DNA of 64,000 nt from Lacipirellula parvula (GCF_009177095.1 NZ_AP021861.1:6802501-6866500), one strand, 5' to 3'. Positions 15,845 through 25,243 are shown, numbered from the stretch's first letter. Program-made: numbers and translations. Notes: generated by a model not told the origin, from the sequence alone.

Positions 15845-17512
15845 ATGCATATCGACTATAAAAGCCCGCTCGTTCGTGAGATCCGTGATCGCCAGCGGCA
15901 AGCGGCGACGCGTGAACAACTCCTTCAACGCATCGAAGCCGCCGAACGGCTGATGGCGACTGTCGACCTCGGCCAAACCTATCAACCGACCCAGGTGTTC
16001 GAGCACCTTGCCGGCGCCGAGGAGACTCCCGCCGAAGCGAGCCGCAAAATCGCCGGCCGCGACTTGGTGCACGATCTCCGCCTGCTCGTGGAAGACCTTT
16101 CCGACGTTGCCGAACTCCCGGCCGACGCCATGGGCGAGCAAGTCTTCACCGTCGAGGAACTGGCCCGCCAGTTCAACGTCTCGACGAAGACGATCTCGCG
16201 GTGGCGCGAACTTGGTCTCGTGAGCCGTCGGCTCGTGTTCGACGGCCGGAAGCGCGTTGGTTTCCTCCGTTCGAGCGTCGACCGCTTCGTGCGGAACAAC
16301 GCCGAACGCGTGGAACGGGGCGCCAAGTTCAGCCAGCTGACCGACGAGCAACGGCACGAATTTATCGATCAAGCCCGCGAAATGGCTTCGAACGGCATCG
16401 GACAGGCGGAAATCGCCCGCCGGCTCGCCGAGCGGAGCGGTCGCAGCGTCGAAACGATTCGTACCGCGATTCGCCAACACGACGCGGAAAACCCCGAATT
16501 GGCGGTTTTCCCGGTCCTCGGCGGCCCGCTCACCGAACCGCAAAAGCAGAACGTTTACGAGGCCTACAGCCGCGGAGCGTCCGTCGATAAGCTTTGCAGC
16601 GACTACAACCGGACGAAGACGACGATCTATCGGGTGATCAACGAGGTTCGCGCTCAGCGGATCGTTGAGTTGCCGCTCGATTTCATCGACAACGCCCGGT
16701 TCGCTCGCAAAGGCGCCGACAACGCGATCCTCGGCCCGATGCCTCAAACCGACGAACCCTCGCGGAAGCCGCGTCGTCCCACCGGGCTGCCCCCTTACCT
16801 GGCCAGCCTGTACGAGATGCCGTTGCTCACCCGCGAGCAAGAACAACACCTGTTCCGCAAGTACAACTATCTCAAGTTCAAGGCGGCCCGCCTGCGGAAG
16901 GAGCTCGACGTCGAGCAGCCGAAGGCCCCGCTGATGGACGAGATTGAAGACCTGAACGAACAGGCCGTAGGACTGAAGAACCAAATCGCGAAGGCAAACC
17001 TCCGGTTGGTCGTGTCGATCGCCAAGCGGCACGTCACGCCCGATCAGAACTTCTTCGAACTCGTCAGCGACGGCAACGTGTCGCTGCTGCGAGCGATCGA
17101 GAAGTTCGACTACTCGCGCGGCAACAAGTTCAGCACGTACGCCAGCTGGGCGATCATGAAGAACTTTGCCCGCACGATTCCGGGAGAGTACCGCCAACGC
17201 GATCGGTTCCGCACGAGCTACGACGAACTGTTTGCCGCTACCCAAGAGGAACGCGGCAACCCAATGGTCGACGAGCGGGCGCAATCGGACCGCCTGGAGA
17301 AGATCCAGCGGATCCTGCAGAAGCTCGACGAACGGGAACAGCAGATCATCATCGGCCGGTTCGGCCTCGATCACAACCGCGAGCCGCTGACCTTGAAAGA
17401 GGTCGGCGCCGAGATGGGCGTGACCAAGGAACGGATCCGGCAGATCGAAGCCCGTGCCTTGACGAAGCTGCGTCTGGCGGCCCAGGAAGAAAAGATCTCG
17501 ATCGACCTGTAA
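15845..17512 (+). CDS. Sigma-70 family sigma factor with three N-terminal helix-turn-helix segments
   Basis: 555 residues. Residues about 100-150 read as a MerR-like helix-turn-helix (FTVEELARQFNVSTKTISRW), about 166-212 as a second (QAEIARRLAERSGRSVETIRTAIRQ has helix-turn-helix spacing), and about 230-268 as a third (YSRGASVDKLCSDYNRTKTT). Then come a region-1.2-like segment (about 315-345), region 2 (about 380-450: ANLRLVVSIAKRHV, FDYSRGNKFSTYASWAIMKN) and region 4 (about 485-545: MGVTKERIRQIEARALTKLR). Region 3 seems missing or very short. It should direct RNA polymerase to promoters; the extra segments suggest additional DNA or partner contacts. The start ATG follows GAAGAAGGTG. A strong terminator follows. 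Confidence 0.88.
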   Translation: MHIDYKSPLVREIRDRQRQAATREQLLQRIEAAERLMATVDLGQTYQPTQVFEHLAGAEETPAEASRKIAGRDLVHDLRLLVEDLSDVAELPADAMGEQVFTVEELARQFNVSTKTISRWRELGLVSRRLVFDGRKRVGFLRSSVDRFVRNNAERVERGAKFSQLTDEQRHEFIDQAREMASNGIGQAEIARRLAERSGRSVETIRTAIRQHDAENPELAVFPVLGGPLTEPQKQNVYEAYSRGASVDKLCSDYNRTKTTIYRVINEVRAQRIVELPLDFIDNARFARKGADNAILGPMPQTDEPSRKPRRPTGLPPYLASLYEMPLLTREQEQHLFRKYNYLKFKAARLRKELDVEQPKAPLMDEIEDLNEQAVGLKNQIAKANLRLVVSIAKRHVTPDQNFFELVSDGNVSLLRAIEKFDYSRGNKFSTYASWAIMKNFARTIPGEYRQRDRFRTSYDELFAATQEERGNPMVDERAQSDRLEKIQRILQKLDEREQQIIIGRFGLDHNREPLTLKEVGAEMGVTKERIRQIEARALTKLRLAAQEEKISIDL

Positions 17513-17524
17513 GCCCGACGCCCA

Positions 17525-17550
17525 CAAAGCCGCGACCGCCGGTCGCGGCC
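17525..17550. repeat. CCGCGACC palindrome after the sigma factor gene
   Basis: AAAGCCGCGACC followed by GGTCGCGGCC. It is the same palindrome as at 3921-4006 and in dnaA at 42203-42224. Confidence 0.7.
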
Positions 17551-17570
17551 GAACAACCCGAAGCCCCCCA

Positions 17571-17610
17571 GGCCGTCGCGGAGTCGCAAGACCTCGCGGC
17601 GGCCTTTTTT
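17571..17610 (+). terminator. Intrinsic terminator of the sigma factor gene
   Basis: A 15-bp stem (17571-17585 with 17590-17604; two G-T wobbles, one mismatch) with a GCAA tetraloop is followed directly by TTTTTT (17605-17610). This is the clearest intrinsic terminator in the window. Confidence 0.85.
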
Positions 17611-17704
17611 CGTGGCTTATTAAGCGACAAGTCCTCGCATATGCTTTGCTGGAAAGCCCGTGCTAGAATTCAGTTGGTAAGCGTACCCCGCTAGGATCAA
17701 TAAA

Positions 17705-17917
17705 ATGCTGAGCGAGGAAACCCTCAACGAATACCGCCGGATGACGCCGGGACAACGGTTCAACCTCACCTTGCGCGCGATTCGCGAAAGCATACCTTAC
17801 CTCGATTCGGGCACGCCCGACCAAGTCGAGCGACGGTTTCAATTAATTCGGCGCGAGAACGACCTTCGCAACGAAAACATGCTGAAAGCAATGGCCCGGC
17901 TGCAGGACGCAGAATGA
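17705..17917 (+). CDS. Small protein paired with a nucleotidyltransferase
   Basis: 70 residues (MLSEETLNEYRRMTPGQRF...), mostly helical and charged, ending MLKAMARLQDAE. Its stop codon overlaps the start of the next gene (ATGA), so the two are translationally coupled. The arrangement of a small charged first gene and an overlapping nucleotidyltransferase resembles toxin-antitoxin or substrate-adaptor pairs such as MNT/HEPN and AbiE, but the sequence does not match a family I can name. An AGGATC sits before the ATG. Function unknown. Confidence 0.65.
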   Translation: MLSEETLNEYRRMTPGQRFNLTLRAIRESIPYLDSGTPDQVERRFQLIRRENDLRNENMLKAMARLQDAE

Positions 17918-18483
17918 AGGACGTCTACGACACGCTCCTGGAGTTCGTCGAGATCCTCGATGAACTCAACGTGCGTTATGCCGTCATGGGCGGCCTAGCA
18001 GTAAGGGCATACAGCATTCCCCGCTCAACCTGGGACGTCGACCTGACGATCGGCATGGATCGCGACGACCTACCGCGATTCTTCGAAGCCGTCGAAGCAC
18101 GTGGTTACTCCGTCCCCGAAGCCTATACGCGCGGTTGGGTCGATCAGGTGTCAGACATGCCGCTCGTAAAGTTCAAGGCCTACTGCGCCAGCGGAACAGT
18201 CGACGTCGACGTCTTCATCGCTGAGAACGACTTTCAGAAGTCATTGCTCGCTCGCAGTGAAATCATGACCACCGAAGTCGGTCCAGTCTCGATCGTCACG
18301 GCAGAAGATCTAATTCTGCTCAAGCTCATCGCCAACCGTCCGCGCGACCTGATCGACGTGGCCGACCTGCTTTTTATCCAAGGCAAGTTAGACGAGGACT
18401 ATCTCAAGCACTGGGCCAAGCGGTTCGGCGTGCTTGAGACATTGGAAGAACGACTTGCGAATCGCCCGACGGAACGCCCGTAA
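17914..18483 (+). CDS. Nucleotidyltransferase-fold protein (AbiEii/MNT-like)
   Basis: 189 residues with the beta-strand and acidic signature of minimal nucleotidyltransferases: VRYAVMGGLAVRAYSIPRSTWDVDLTIG (about 20-48), with GG and the metal-binding DxD, then a third acidic strand GTVDVDVFIA (about 89-98). The closing part VSIVTAEDLILLKLIANRPRDLIDVADLL is typical of nucleotidyl-transferase AbiEii/AbiGii-like and DUF6036-like proteins. Such enzymes transfer a nucleotide to protein, tRNA or drug targets; some are toxins. The overlap with the upstream 70-residue gene suggests they act together. Which is toxin or antitoxin, if either, cannot be told from sequence. Confidence 0.8.
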   Translation: MKDVYDTLLEFVEILDELNVRYAVMGGLAVRAYSIPRSTWDVDLTIGMDRDDLPRFFEAVEARGYSVPEAYTRGWVDQVSDMPLVKFKAYCASGTVDVDVFIAENDFQKSLLARSEIMTTEVGPVSIVTAEDLILLKLIANRPRDLIDVADLLFIQGKLDEDYLKHWAKRFGVLETLEERLANRPTERP

Positions 18484-18515
18484 TCACGTCGCGCGAAATC
18501 GTATCGACGGCCCGC

Positions 18516-19709
18516 TCACCCTTCATCCGCATACCGCATCAGCACGTCCGCCACCTCGTCCCGCCGCCGCAGGAACGCGTCTAGCACCCGCGGATCGAAC
18601 TGAGTTCCCCGCTTCTCGGCCATCGTGTCGAAGCATTCATCGACGGGGAACGAATCTTTGTAGCAACGCCGCGAGCTCAGGGCGTCGAATACGTCGGCCA
18701 CGGCCGTGATACGGCCCTCAAGCGGAATCGCCTCGGCAGCGAGGCCGACGGGGTAACCGCTGCCGTCCCAATGTTCGTGGTGGCTCATCGCGATGCGGTG
18801 GGCGAGCACCAGCAGCGGCGTCGCGCCGCCGTTGGCGACGCTGAGCGGGGGCTCGCCGATCTCAAGCTGCGGTTCGTCGCCCGAGTAAGGCTGCAAGATG
18901 CGATCGCCGAACGCACAGTGGCGCTTCATCAACTCGAACTCATCGTCCGTCAGCCGCCCCGGCTTCAGCAAAATCGAATCGGGGATGCCGATCTTGCCGA
19001 CGTCGTGGAGCTGTGCAGCTCGTTCAAGCAAGTCGGCGTCGTCGCCAACGATGCCGAGCTCTTCGCCAATGATCCGCGCGTAGCGGCCGACGCGAACAAC
19101 GTGCAGCCCCGTATCGTTGTCGCGATACTCGGCCGCCCGAGCGAGCACGAGTCCAATCTCGCGATAGGCCTGCTCCAACAACCGCGTCCGCTCGCGCACA
19201 GCCGCTTCAAGGCTGTGGTTATACTCGACGAGCTGATCCTGGTACGCCTTCGCCGCCAGGACGTTGATGACGCGCGGCGCGAGCTCGGCCGGATCCACCG
19301 GCTTGTTCAGGAAGTCGGTTGCGCCGCGTTTGAGCGCCTCGCAGCGGACTTTGTGATCAGTCACCGCGGTAAGAATGATCGCCGGAATGTGTGCCGTCGC
19401 CGGATCGTGCCGCATCTCGTCGAGGACGTCGAGCCCCGTCACGAACGGCATCATCAGATCGAGCAGCACGCAATCGGGCTTTTCGTCGCGGATCAGCGTC
19501 ATCGCCTTCCGCCCGTCGGTCGTCGTGACGAACTGCGAGAAGCCTTCGAGTTCCAAGAGCCGCCGCACGATCTTCACGTTCGTCGGCTCGTCGTCGACGA
19601 CCATCAGCTTGCACTCTTTCACAAGTGCGGCGTCGGCAACGGCATGCGGCGGCTGACGCAGTGCGGCAGGCGGCGCGAGTCGTTCGGCGATGATGGTTTG
19701 CGAGCTCAT
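18516..19709 (-). CDS. Response regulator with HD-GYP c-di-GMP phosphodiesterase domain (RpfG-like)
   Basis: 397 residues. The receiver domain (about 33-150) has the phospho-acceptor in DCVLLDLMMPFVTGLDVL and the usual LNKPVDP Lys. A coiled linker leads to the HD-GYP domain (about 190-390) with LLERAAQLHDVGKIGIPDSIL, KRHCAFG, SHHEHWDGSGYPVGLA and ITAVADVFDAL, so all metal-binding His and Asp and the GYP motif are present. It should hydrolyse cyclic di-GMP when phosphorylated. It lies last in a three-gene minus-strand operon, about 50 bases after the hybrid kinase that may phosphorylate it. The ATG at 19709 is preferred to a TTG at 19727. Confidence 0.9.
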   Translation of the reverse strand: MSSQTIIAERLAPPAALRQPPHAVADAALVKECKLMVVDDEPTNVKIVRRLLELEGFSQFVTTTDGRKAMTLIRDEKPDCVLLDLMMPFVTGLDVLDEMRHDPATAHIPAIILTAVTDHKVRCEALKRGATDFLNKPVDPAELAPRVINVLAAKAYQDQLVEYNHSLEAAVRERTRLLEQAYREIGLVLARAAEYRDNDTGLHVVRVGRYARIIGEELGIVGDDADLLERAAQLHDVGKIGIPDSILLKPGRLTDDEFELMKRHCAFGDRILQPYSGDEPQLEIGEPPLSVANGGATPLLVLAHRIAMSHHEHWDGSGYPVGLAAEAIPLEGRITAVADVFDALSSRRCYKDSFPVDECFDTMAEKRGTQFDPRVLDAFLRRRDEVADVLMRYADEG

Positions 19710-19759
19710 AGGAATGTCGGCGATCAAGTCGATCTGGCGGCCGTCTGAATCGGGCGGCG

Positions 19760-22339
19760 TTAAACGACGATTAGCGGCTCCATCTCCCTCAGTTCATTGA
19801 GCAGGGCCGCCGCTTGGTCTCCCTGTCCTGCTGTGGCGCACGCCTCAAGTTCCGCGGAAACTTCCGACAGGCAAAGAAACCCGGCCGTTCCGCCGGAGCC
19901 CTTCAGCCCATGGACGTGCTGCTGCAGTTCTTCGTAGTTTTCTTCGGCCAACGCCTGCTCCATCGCGTCAAGCCGCGCTGAAATGCTGTCGACGAACTCG
20001 GCGACGATCTCGCGCAGCATGGCGTCGTCGGTTGGCAGGGTCGAACGAATCGGCCCGTTCAAAGCGCGTTTGATCCTGAGCTCCTTCTCGCCTCGTACGC
20101 TCAGCCCGCGACGCCCTTCCGCCCCGATCGCGGCCTCGATCGTCCGCACAAGATCGTCGACGTTCAGCGGCTTCGAGAGATAACCCGAGCAACCGGCGTA
20201 CGTGCACTTCTCGCGATCGCCCTTCATGGCGTGCGCCGTGAGGGCGATGATCGGTTTCTCGAACCCGAGCGAACGAAGCTTGCGCGTCGCTGCGTAGCCG
20301 TCCATCTGCGGCATCTGCATGTCCATCAAGACGACGTCGAACTCATCCGCGAGGGCCAACCGACAAGCCATCTCGCCGTTTTCGACCGCTTGCACCTCGG
20401 CCCCGTGGCGAGCAAGAAAGACCTGGATTAGCTTGCGGTTGGTTTCGCCGTCGTCGGCCAGCAAGACGCGCACGCCGCGCAGATTGGCGGTCGTTGGAAC
20501 GTCGACGTAGTCGCCGGTCGGCGTCTCTGGCGGCGATTCGAGCATGCGCACGTGCCGCAGGTCGCCGATCGCGAGCCGCACGGTGAACGTTGTTCCGCAT
20601 CCCAGTTCGCTCGCGACGGAAAGCTCGCCACCCAGCGCCGTGACGATGTTCTTGCAAATCGTCAGCCCCAGGCCGGTGCCGCCGTAGCGGCGCGTCATCG
20701 AGCTATCGGCCTGCACGAACGGCTGGAACACGTCCTCCAACTTTTTAGCATCGATGCCGATGCCGGTGTCGCGGACTTCCAGCACCAGATGGCAACCGTC
20801 CGCTTCGCGCTCGGCGCGAGCCACGATCATCACGCTTCCCTGCTCGGTGAACTTGATCGCGTTCCCCACGAGGTTGAGCAACAACTGCCGCACGCGATGC
20901 GGGTCGGTCGCCACCGACTCCGGTATGGCGCCGTCCCAGCGATAGTTTAGTACGATCCCCTTCTCGACGGCTCGCACTCGCAGCAGCGACACCACTTCGG
21001 CGATCAGCTGATGGGGCGAGAAGCGGGCTTGCTCGACTTGCAGTTTACCCGCTTCGATCTTCGACAGGTCGAGGACGTTGTTGATCAGTTCCAGCAAATG
21101 GCGGGCGCTGGTGCGAATCGTATCGGCATAGTCGCGACGAGTTCGCTCATCCCCTTCGTCGGCGTTGCGAACCAGCAATTCTGCGAAACCAAGAATGCTG
21201 TTCAGCGGCGTGCGAATCTCGTGGCTCATGTTGGCCAGGAACTCGCTCTTTGTACGGTTGGCGGCCTCGGCCTCTTCCATCGCCCGCTGCATGTCGAGTT
21301 CGTGCGATTTGCGGTCGGTAATGTCCCGCACGAACGCGCAGAAGGTCGTTTCTTCGCTACCATGAATCAACACGATGGCGAGTTCGACGGCGAACGGCCG
21401 GCCATTCCGGTCAACGCATTCCATCTCGAACCGCTGCGGCGAAGCCTGTCCCGCCTGCGTTTTGGAAAGTTCCCGCAAACCTTCCAGGTACTGCTGGCGA
21501 TCGTGCTCCGGGATGACGAGTTGATCGAACCGACGCCCTGCCGCCTCTTGCACCGTCCAGCCAAAAAGTCGTTCAGCGGGGCCGTTGAGGTTCAGCACGT
21601 CGCCCCGTGCATCGAGTTCAACCACCGCGTCGAGCGAGCCATCGATAATCGAGCGCTCTTTCTCGAACGAACGATGCACCTGCGCCGAATAGCGTTGCAA
21701 ATCTTCGTGATGCCGCTCAGCCAGCGCCGTCTGCAGCGCGTTGTTTTCCATTTCTTCGGTGCTCTTGCGAATCGTAATCAGCAAGAACAAATCTTCGAAC
21801 AGCACCCAGCCGGTGTGCTCGACCCACCGCCATTCGTCGGCAATCGCGACGCCAAACACCGACTGCGGCCAGAAGACGCCGCGAATCAAATGGTCGGCGC
21901 CCACCAGAGCGGTCGCGACCATCAGAATCCCCCAGTCGCGATAGGCGGCGAGAAATGCGAGCGAACCGAACACGTGAAAGTGCGTTTCCAGGCGCCCGCC
22001 GCTCACTTGCACCAGCAGCGACGAAAACAGCATCTGCGCCACCGCGATGACGTATCGCGTCACCGTCCGCCCCGGCATGCGCCAGGCCATCCACACCGGC
22101 AGCGACGAAATAATGCCCCCGCCGATCAGCGCAAACCACACGTGCGGATGAACAGTGGCCTTCGCCCCCGACCAAGTCTGCGGCGAGACGCAAAGCGCCG
22201 TGCCGACGGCCCCGACCCACTGGACGATCATCAACACCGCAAACATCCGGTCGATGCGGCGGTAAATGTGCAATTCGCGCTGCTGGAGAATCTCCTGCGC
22301 GCGGCTCTGAATCTGAACATCGTCCGTACGGGCGATCAT
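19760..22339 (-). CDS. Hybrid sensor histidine kinase (membrane sensor, PAS, kinase, receiver, Hpt)
   Basis: 859 residues. An N-terminal membrane region of five or six helices (about 33-190) contains ETHFHVFGSLAFLAAYRDW and WPQSVFGVAIADEWRWVEH, a sensor type seen in other bacterial kinases. Then come PAS (about 228-345), HisKA with His373 (MSHEIRTPLNSILGF), HATPase with DTGIGIDAKKLEDVFQPF and GGTGLGLTI, a receiver with DVVLMDMQMPQMDG, and a C-terminal Hpt domain with HVHGLKGSGG. The stimulus is unknown. Its start overlaps the stop of the thioredoxin-like gene (ATGA), and the HD-GYP regulator follows, suggesting a relay that sets cyclic di-GMP levels. Confidence 0.92.
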   Translation of the reverse strand: MIARTDDVQIQSRAQEILQQRELHIYRRIDRMFAVLMIVQWVGAVGTALCVSPQTWSGAKATVHPHVWFALIGGGIISSLPVWMAWRMPGRTVTRYVIAVAQMLFSSLLVQVSGGRLETHFHVFGSLAFLAAYRDWGILMVATALVGADHLIRGVFWPQSVFGVAIADEWRWVEHTGWVLFEDLFLLITIRKSTEEMENNALQTALAERHHEDLQRYSAQVHRSFEKERSIIDGSLDAVVELDARGDVLNLNGPAERLFGWTVQEAAGRRFDQLVIPEHDRQQYLEGLRELSKTQAGQASPQRFEMECVDRNGRPFAVELAIVLIHGSEETTFCAFVRDITDRKSHELDMQRAMEEAEAANRTKSEFLANMSHEIRTPLNSILGFAELLVRNADEGDERTRRDYADTIRTSARHLLELINNVLDLSKIEAGKLQVEQARFSPHQLIAEVVSLLRVRAVEKGIVLNYRWDGAIPESVATDPHRVRQLLLNLVGNAIKFTEQGSVMIVARAEREADGCHLVLEVRDTGIGIDAKKLEDVFQPFVQADSSMTRRYGGTGLGLTICKNIVTALGGELSVASELGCGTTFTVRLAIGDLRHVRMLESPPETPTGDYVDVPTTANLRGVRVLLADDGETNRKLIQVFLARHGAEVQAVENGEMACRLALADEFDVVLMDMQMPQMDGYAATRKLRSLGFEKPIIALTAHAMKGDREKCTYAGCSGYLSKPLNVDDLVRTIEAAIGAEGRRGLSVRGEKELRIKRALNGPIRSTLPTDDAMLREIVAEFVDSISARLDAMEQALAEENYEELQQHVHGLKGSGGTAGFLCLSEVSAELEACATAGQGDQAAALLNELREMEPLIVV

Positions 22340-23061
22340 CGTGCGTCGCCCTCAGCGGCCGTATCGAGTTTTTCGACCGAGTCGCTCGACGACGCGCCCT
22401 CGGCGCTGCCGACCGCCGCCTCGCGCGACGGCTCTTCGCGAACGACGCTGCAACCAAAGGCGGGAACGGACGGGGCGTTGGCGTCGGGGTTGATCAGCAG
22501 ATCGGCCACGGCTTGAATGCCGGCGTTGTGTCCGTCATGGCCGCGAGCCATCGTGACGCCCCCGGCGTAGAGCCGCCGGCCATCGACGTCGTACAGCATC
22601 ACGGTGCCGCTCAAGCGGGCGCCAAATCTCGCCGCTTCCACTCCGCCGGCGTCATGAAACACATACGAATTGGGCAATCGCGGAATGCTGTTCAAGAGCG
22701 GCGTCGACTCCCACAGTCTTCCGGTTGACCGCGGCGCCGACGCGACGACGCAAATCGTCGGCAACAACCGCGCCGGAACAAGCGTCGTCAACCGCTCCAG
22801 TTGTTCGACCGTCGCTTGCGAGCAAGCGCAGTGCGGATGCAGAAACAGCAACAGCATCGGCTGCTGCTTGCTGCGAACGATCGTCGAGTCCGCCGGCCAG
22901 ACGGCAGGCGTGTCTCCGGCAGCCAGACGTTCGCCGACGAAACCAAACGATGTGATCCCGTACCACGCCGACAACGACGCGCCGAGCCATGCGACGAGCG
23001 CAAGGGCAATCAGCCACGACGTCTGGCCAACGGTTCGGGTTGGAAAGTTGGTTTCGTGCAT
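22336..23061 (-). CDS. Membrane-anchored thioredoxin-like protein (RedB-like)
   Basis: 241 residues. One membrane segment (about 15-35) precedes a thioredoxin-like domain with MLLLFLHPHCACSQATVEQL (about 69-88), a CxC in place of CxxC, then LPTICVVASAP, NSYVFHDAGGVEAARFGARLSGTVMLYD and GGVTMARGHDGHNAG. I associate this layout with the RedB family, which often sits beside histidine kinases. The C-terminus is a disordered Ser/Glu-rich tail. It is first in the operon with the hybrid kinase and HD-GYP regulator, and could report redox or act on the sensor in the periplasm. That role is inference. Confidence 0.72.
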   Translation of the reverse strand: MHETNFPTRTVGQTSWLIALALVAWLGASLSAWYGITSFGFVGERLAAGDTPAVWPADSTIVRSKQQPMLLLFLHPHCACSQATVEQLERLTTLVPARLLPTICVVASAPRSTGRLWESTPLLNSIPRLPNSYVFHDAGGVEAARFGARLSGTVMLYDVDGRRLYAGGVTMARGHDGHNAGIQAVADLLINPDANAPSVPAFGCSVVREEPSREAAVGSAEGASSSDSVEKLDTAAEGDAR

Positions 23062-23265
23062 AGCAGTGACGCAAAAAGTCTACGGCGCTGTGGCGAAACA
23101 GGCGTTTCCCGCCCGTTCCCCGTTGCCGCGATCTCAGAATCTAGGTCAGCCGCCTCCCTTTCTCCGGCGTCCTGCGGTAAACCAATCGTTCCGGCGGCGT
23201 CCGGCGATGCCGATTACAATGACGACGCCGGTTTTGACCGTCCCCATTCTTCCACAACTCGCGAT

Positions 23266-25050
23266 ATGACGATCTCACATCTCCTTTGCAACTTCTTGCT
23301 GTTCTGCTTGCTACTTTCGCCGCTCGCTTCGCAAGCCGAAGAGAGTCGCTTCGCAACGGTCGAACCGGACATGCGGATCTACGCGAACGCGCCGACCCCG
23401 CTAGCGGCTCCGACCGAAATTTCGCCCGGCCGGGTAATGATCTTCGCCCTGCCGAATGGCAACACGCTGGAGCAGACGCTCGGTTGCCAGCTAGCCGATG
23501 GGCTCGATTGGCACTACGACATTCAGCATGTCCTCGCACAAACGCGGCTGCTCCGTACGCTGGCCCCCGAAGAGCCACTCACGCTGGTGTGCGCGGAAGC
23601 GAAGGGACTCAGCTGGCCGTCATGGCGCGGTAGTCGCGCCGACGGCAACGCGCGGATCGCCGCCCTCGCTGATGAGTGGCGCCGCGAGTTCGGCGGCGAC
23701 GACGCCCGCGTGACGCTCACCGGCCACAGCGGCGGCGGCAGTTTTATTTTTGGCGTCATCGAAGGGAACGACGAAATTCCAGCGTGGATCGATCGCATCG
23801 CTATCCTCGACGCGAACTATTCGTTCGACGCCGCAAAGCATGGCGCCAAGCTCATTCGCTGGCTGCAGGGGGATGAGTCCCGTCGGCTGATCGTCCTCGC
23901 CTACGACGATCGCAACATCGAATTCCAAGGCAAAAAAGTCGTCGGCCCCGACGGCGGCACGTTCCGTGCAACGCAGCGGATGGTCGAAGCCTTCAAGCCC
24001 GCCTTCGCAATCGAAGAGCGCAAAACGGGGCCGTTCACAGAACACTATGGCCTCGACGGACGCGTGCGGTTCTACGTCCACCCCAACCCGGAGAACAAAA
24101 TTCTCCACACAGCGCTCGTCGGCGATATGAACGGCCTCGTTCACACGCAAACTCTGGGAACAGCCGCCGAAGAAACCTGGGGAACGTTCGGTGGGCCGCG
24201 AGCTTACACGAAGTTTGTCGAAGCAAAACCGATTGTCGACGAATCACGTATGCCAAAGCCAACGGCTGCCGATTCCAACGCGAAGGCGGCGCCACTCCCC
24301 GTTCGCGAAATCACGACGATCCCGCCCCGCCCTGCCGACGCCCTCGGCGGCACAGCGTTCATGGCGAAGTTGGCCGATTTGCCGCGCGAAAAGCGCGAAG
24401 CGGCGATCCTCGCCGAGCTCGCCGCGGGCAACGTGCCGGCATTCTTGCGGCAGTTCAAACAGGTTCCAATTTCCGCCGGCGAGGTGCAGGGCACGATCGA
24501 AGTCGCCCCCGACTACCTCGCCGTCGGCAGCGACGATGATTTCGTCCGCCTGCCGGTGACGCCGCAGACGGCTCAAGCCATCGCAGACAAATTCGAGTGC
24601 GTTCTGCCGACCCGTAAAATGGTCGACGCGATCGACGCCGGCGGCGAAGTCCGTCTCGCGCCGCAACCGCTGACGGAAGATCGCGAGTCGGTCGCCGCGT
24701 TTCTGCTATCCAACGAAAAAATCGAAGCCCAGCGGAAGGGGCAGCCGCTTGGCCCTCTTACCATCGGCGGCAAGAAAGACGTCGTCGTGTCGCCCAAGAT
24801 GTACGAGCGACCGGATCGTCTCGTGATCTACGGCTGGCGCCAACTCAACGGCCAACCGATACAGCCCCTCACCAACGTCCACGTCGATTGGTACGTCGAC
24901 TACAGTCATGGCGTCCGGCTCGTGCGCGACGAAATCACGATCGACGGCAAGCAGCTCAAAATTGCAGAGCTACTGCGCGACCCGGAACGATGCGCGATCG
25001 TGAGCGACGAAGGCGTCGTCGATCCATCTCGCTACCCTACGAAACCGTAA
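23266..25050 (+). CDS. Secreted alpha/beta-hydrolase-like protein fused to a second domain
   Basis: 594 residues starting MTISHLLCNFLLFCLLLSPLASQA, a signal peptide; an upstream extension of the frame is antisense to the neighbouring gene and was dropped. The N-terminal half (about 45-330) is alpha/beta-hydrolase-like, with VTLTGHSGGGSFIFGVI as a nucleophile elbow (GHSGG). The C-terminal half (about 390-594) looks like a separate domain with SDDDFVRLPVTPQTAQAIADKF, LPTRKMVDAIDA and PIQPLTNVHVDWYVDYSHGVRLV, which I have seen as an independent secreted domain elsewhere. Substrate unknown; sugar or polyester esters are possible. Confidence 0.7.
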   Translation: MTISHLLCNFLLFCLLLSPLASQAEESRFATVEPDMRIYANAPTPLAAPTEISPGRVMIFALPNGNTLEQTLGCQLADGLDWHYDIQHVLAQTRLLRTLAPEEPLTLVCAEAKGLSWPSWRGSRADGNARIAALADEWRREFGGDDARVTLTGHSGGGSFIFGVIEGNDEIPAWIDRIAILDANYSFDAAKHGAKLIRWLQGDESRRLIVLAYDDRNIEFQGKKVVGPDGGTFRATQRMVEAFKPAFAIEERKTGPFTEHYGLDGRVRFYVHPNPENKILHTALVGDMNGLVHTQTLGTAAEETWGTFGGPRAYTKFVEAKPIVDESRMPKPTAADSNAKAAPLPVREITTIPPRPADALGGTAFMAKLADLPREKREAAILAELAAGNVPAFLRQFKQVPISAGEVQGTIEVAPDYLAVGSDDDFVRLPVTPQTAQAIADKFECVLPTRKMVDAIDAGGEVRLAPQPLTEDRESVAAFLLSNEKIEAQRKGQPLGPLTIGGKKDVVVSPKMYERPDRLVIYGWRQLNGQPIQPLTNVHVDWYVDYSHGVRLVRDEITIDGKQLKIAELLRDPERCAIVSDEGVVDPSRYPTKP

Positions 25051-25243
25051 CCATCAGCGGCGCGCACGGGTTGCGGTTACCCCCAACGGCAGCATGCCAG
25101 CGCTGCAATCTCGCGCGTTGTCGAGCGACGTCTGCGCAACGGCGCGATCGGTTCCGTCGCCGCCTCGCTGTGCGCCATTTACAATCCAAGAGTACTGGCG
25201 GCGCTCGATCCAGCCCCTCTGCTCTCTGACGGAACAATAGAAG

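Noticed and set aside
22801-23265. Upstream extension of the alpha/beta-hydrolase-like gene
   Set aside because: It is antisense to the thioredoxin-like gene; a signal peptide begins at 23266.
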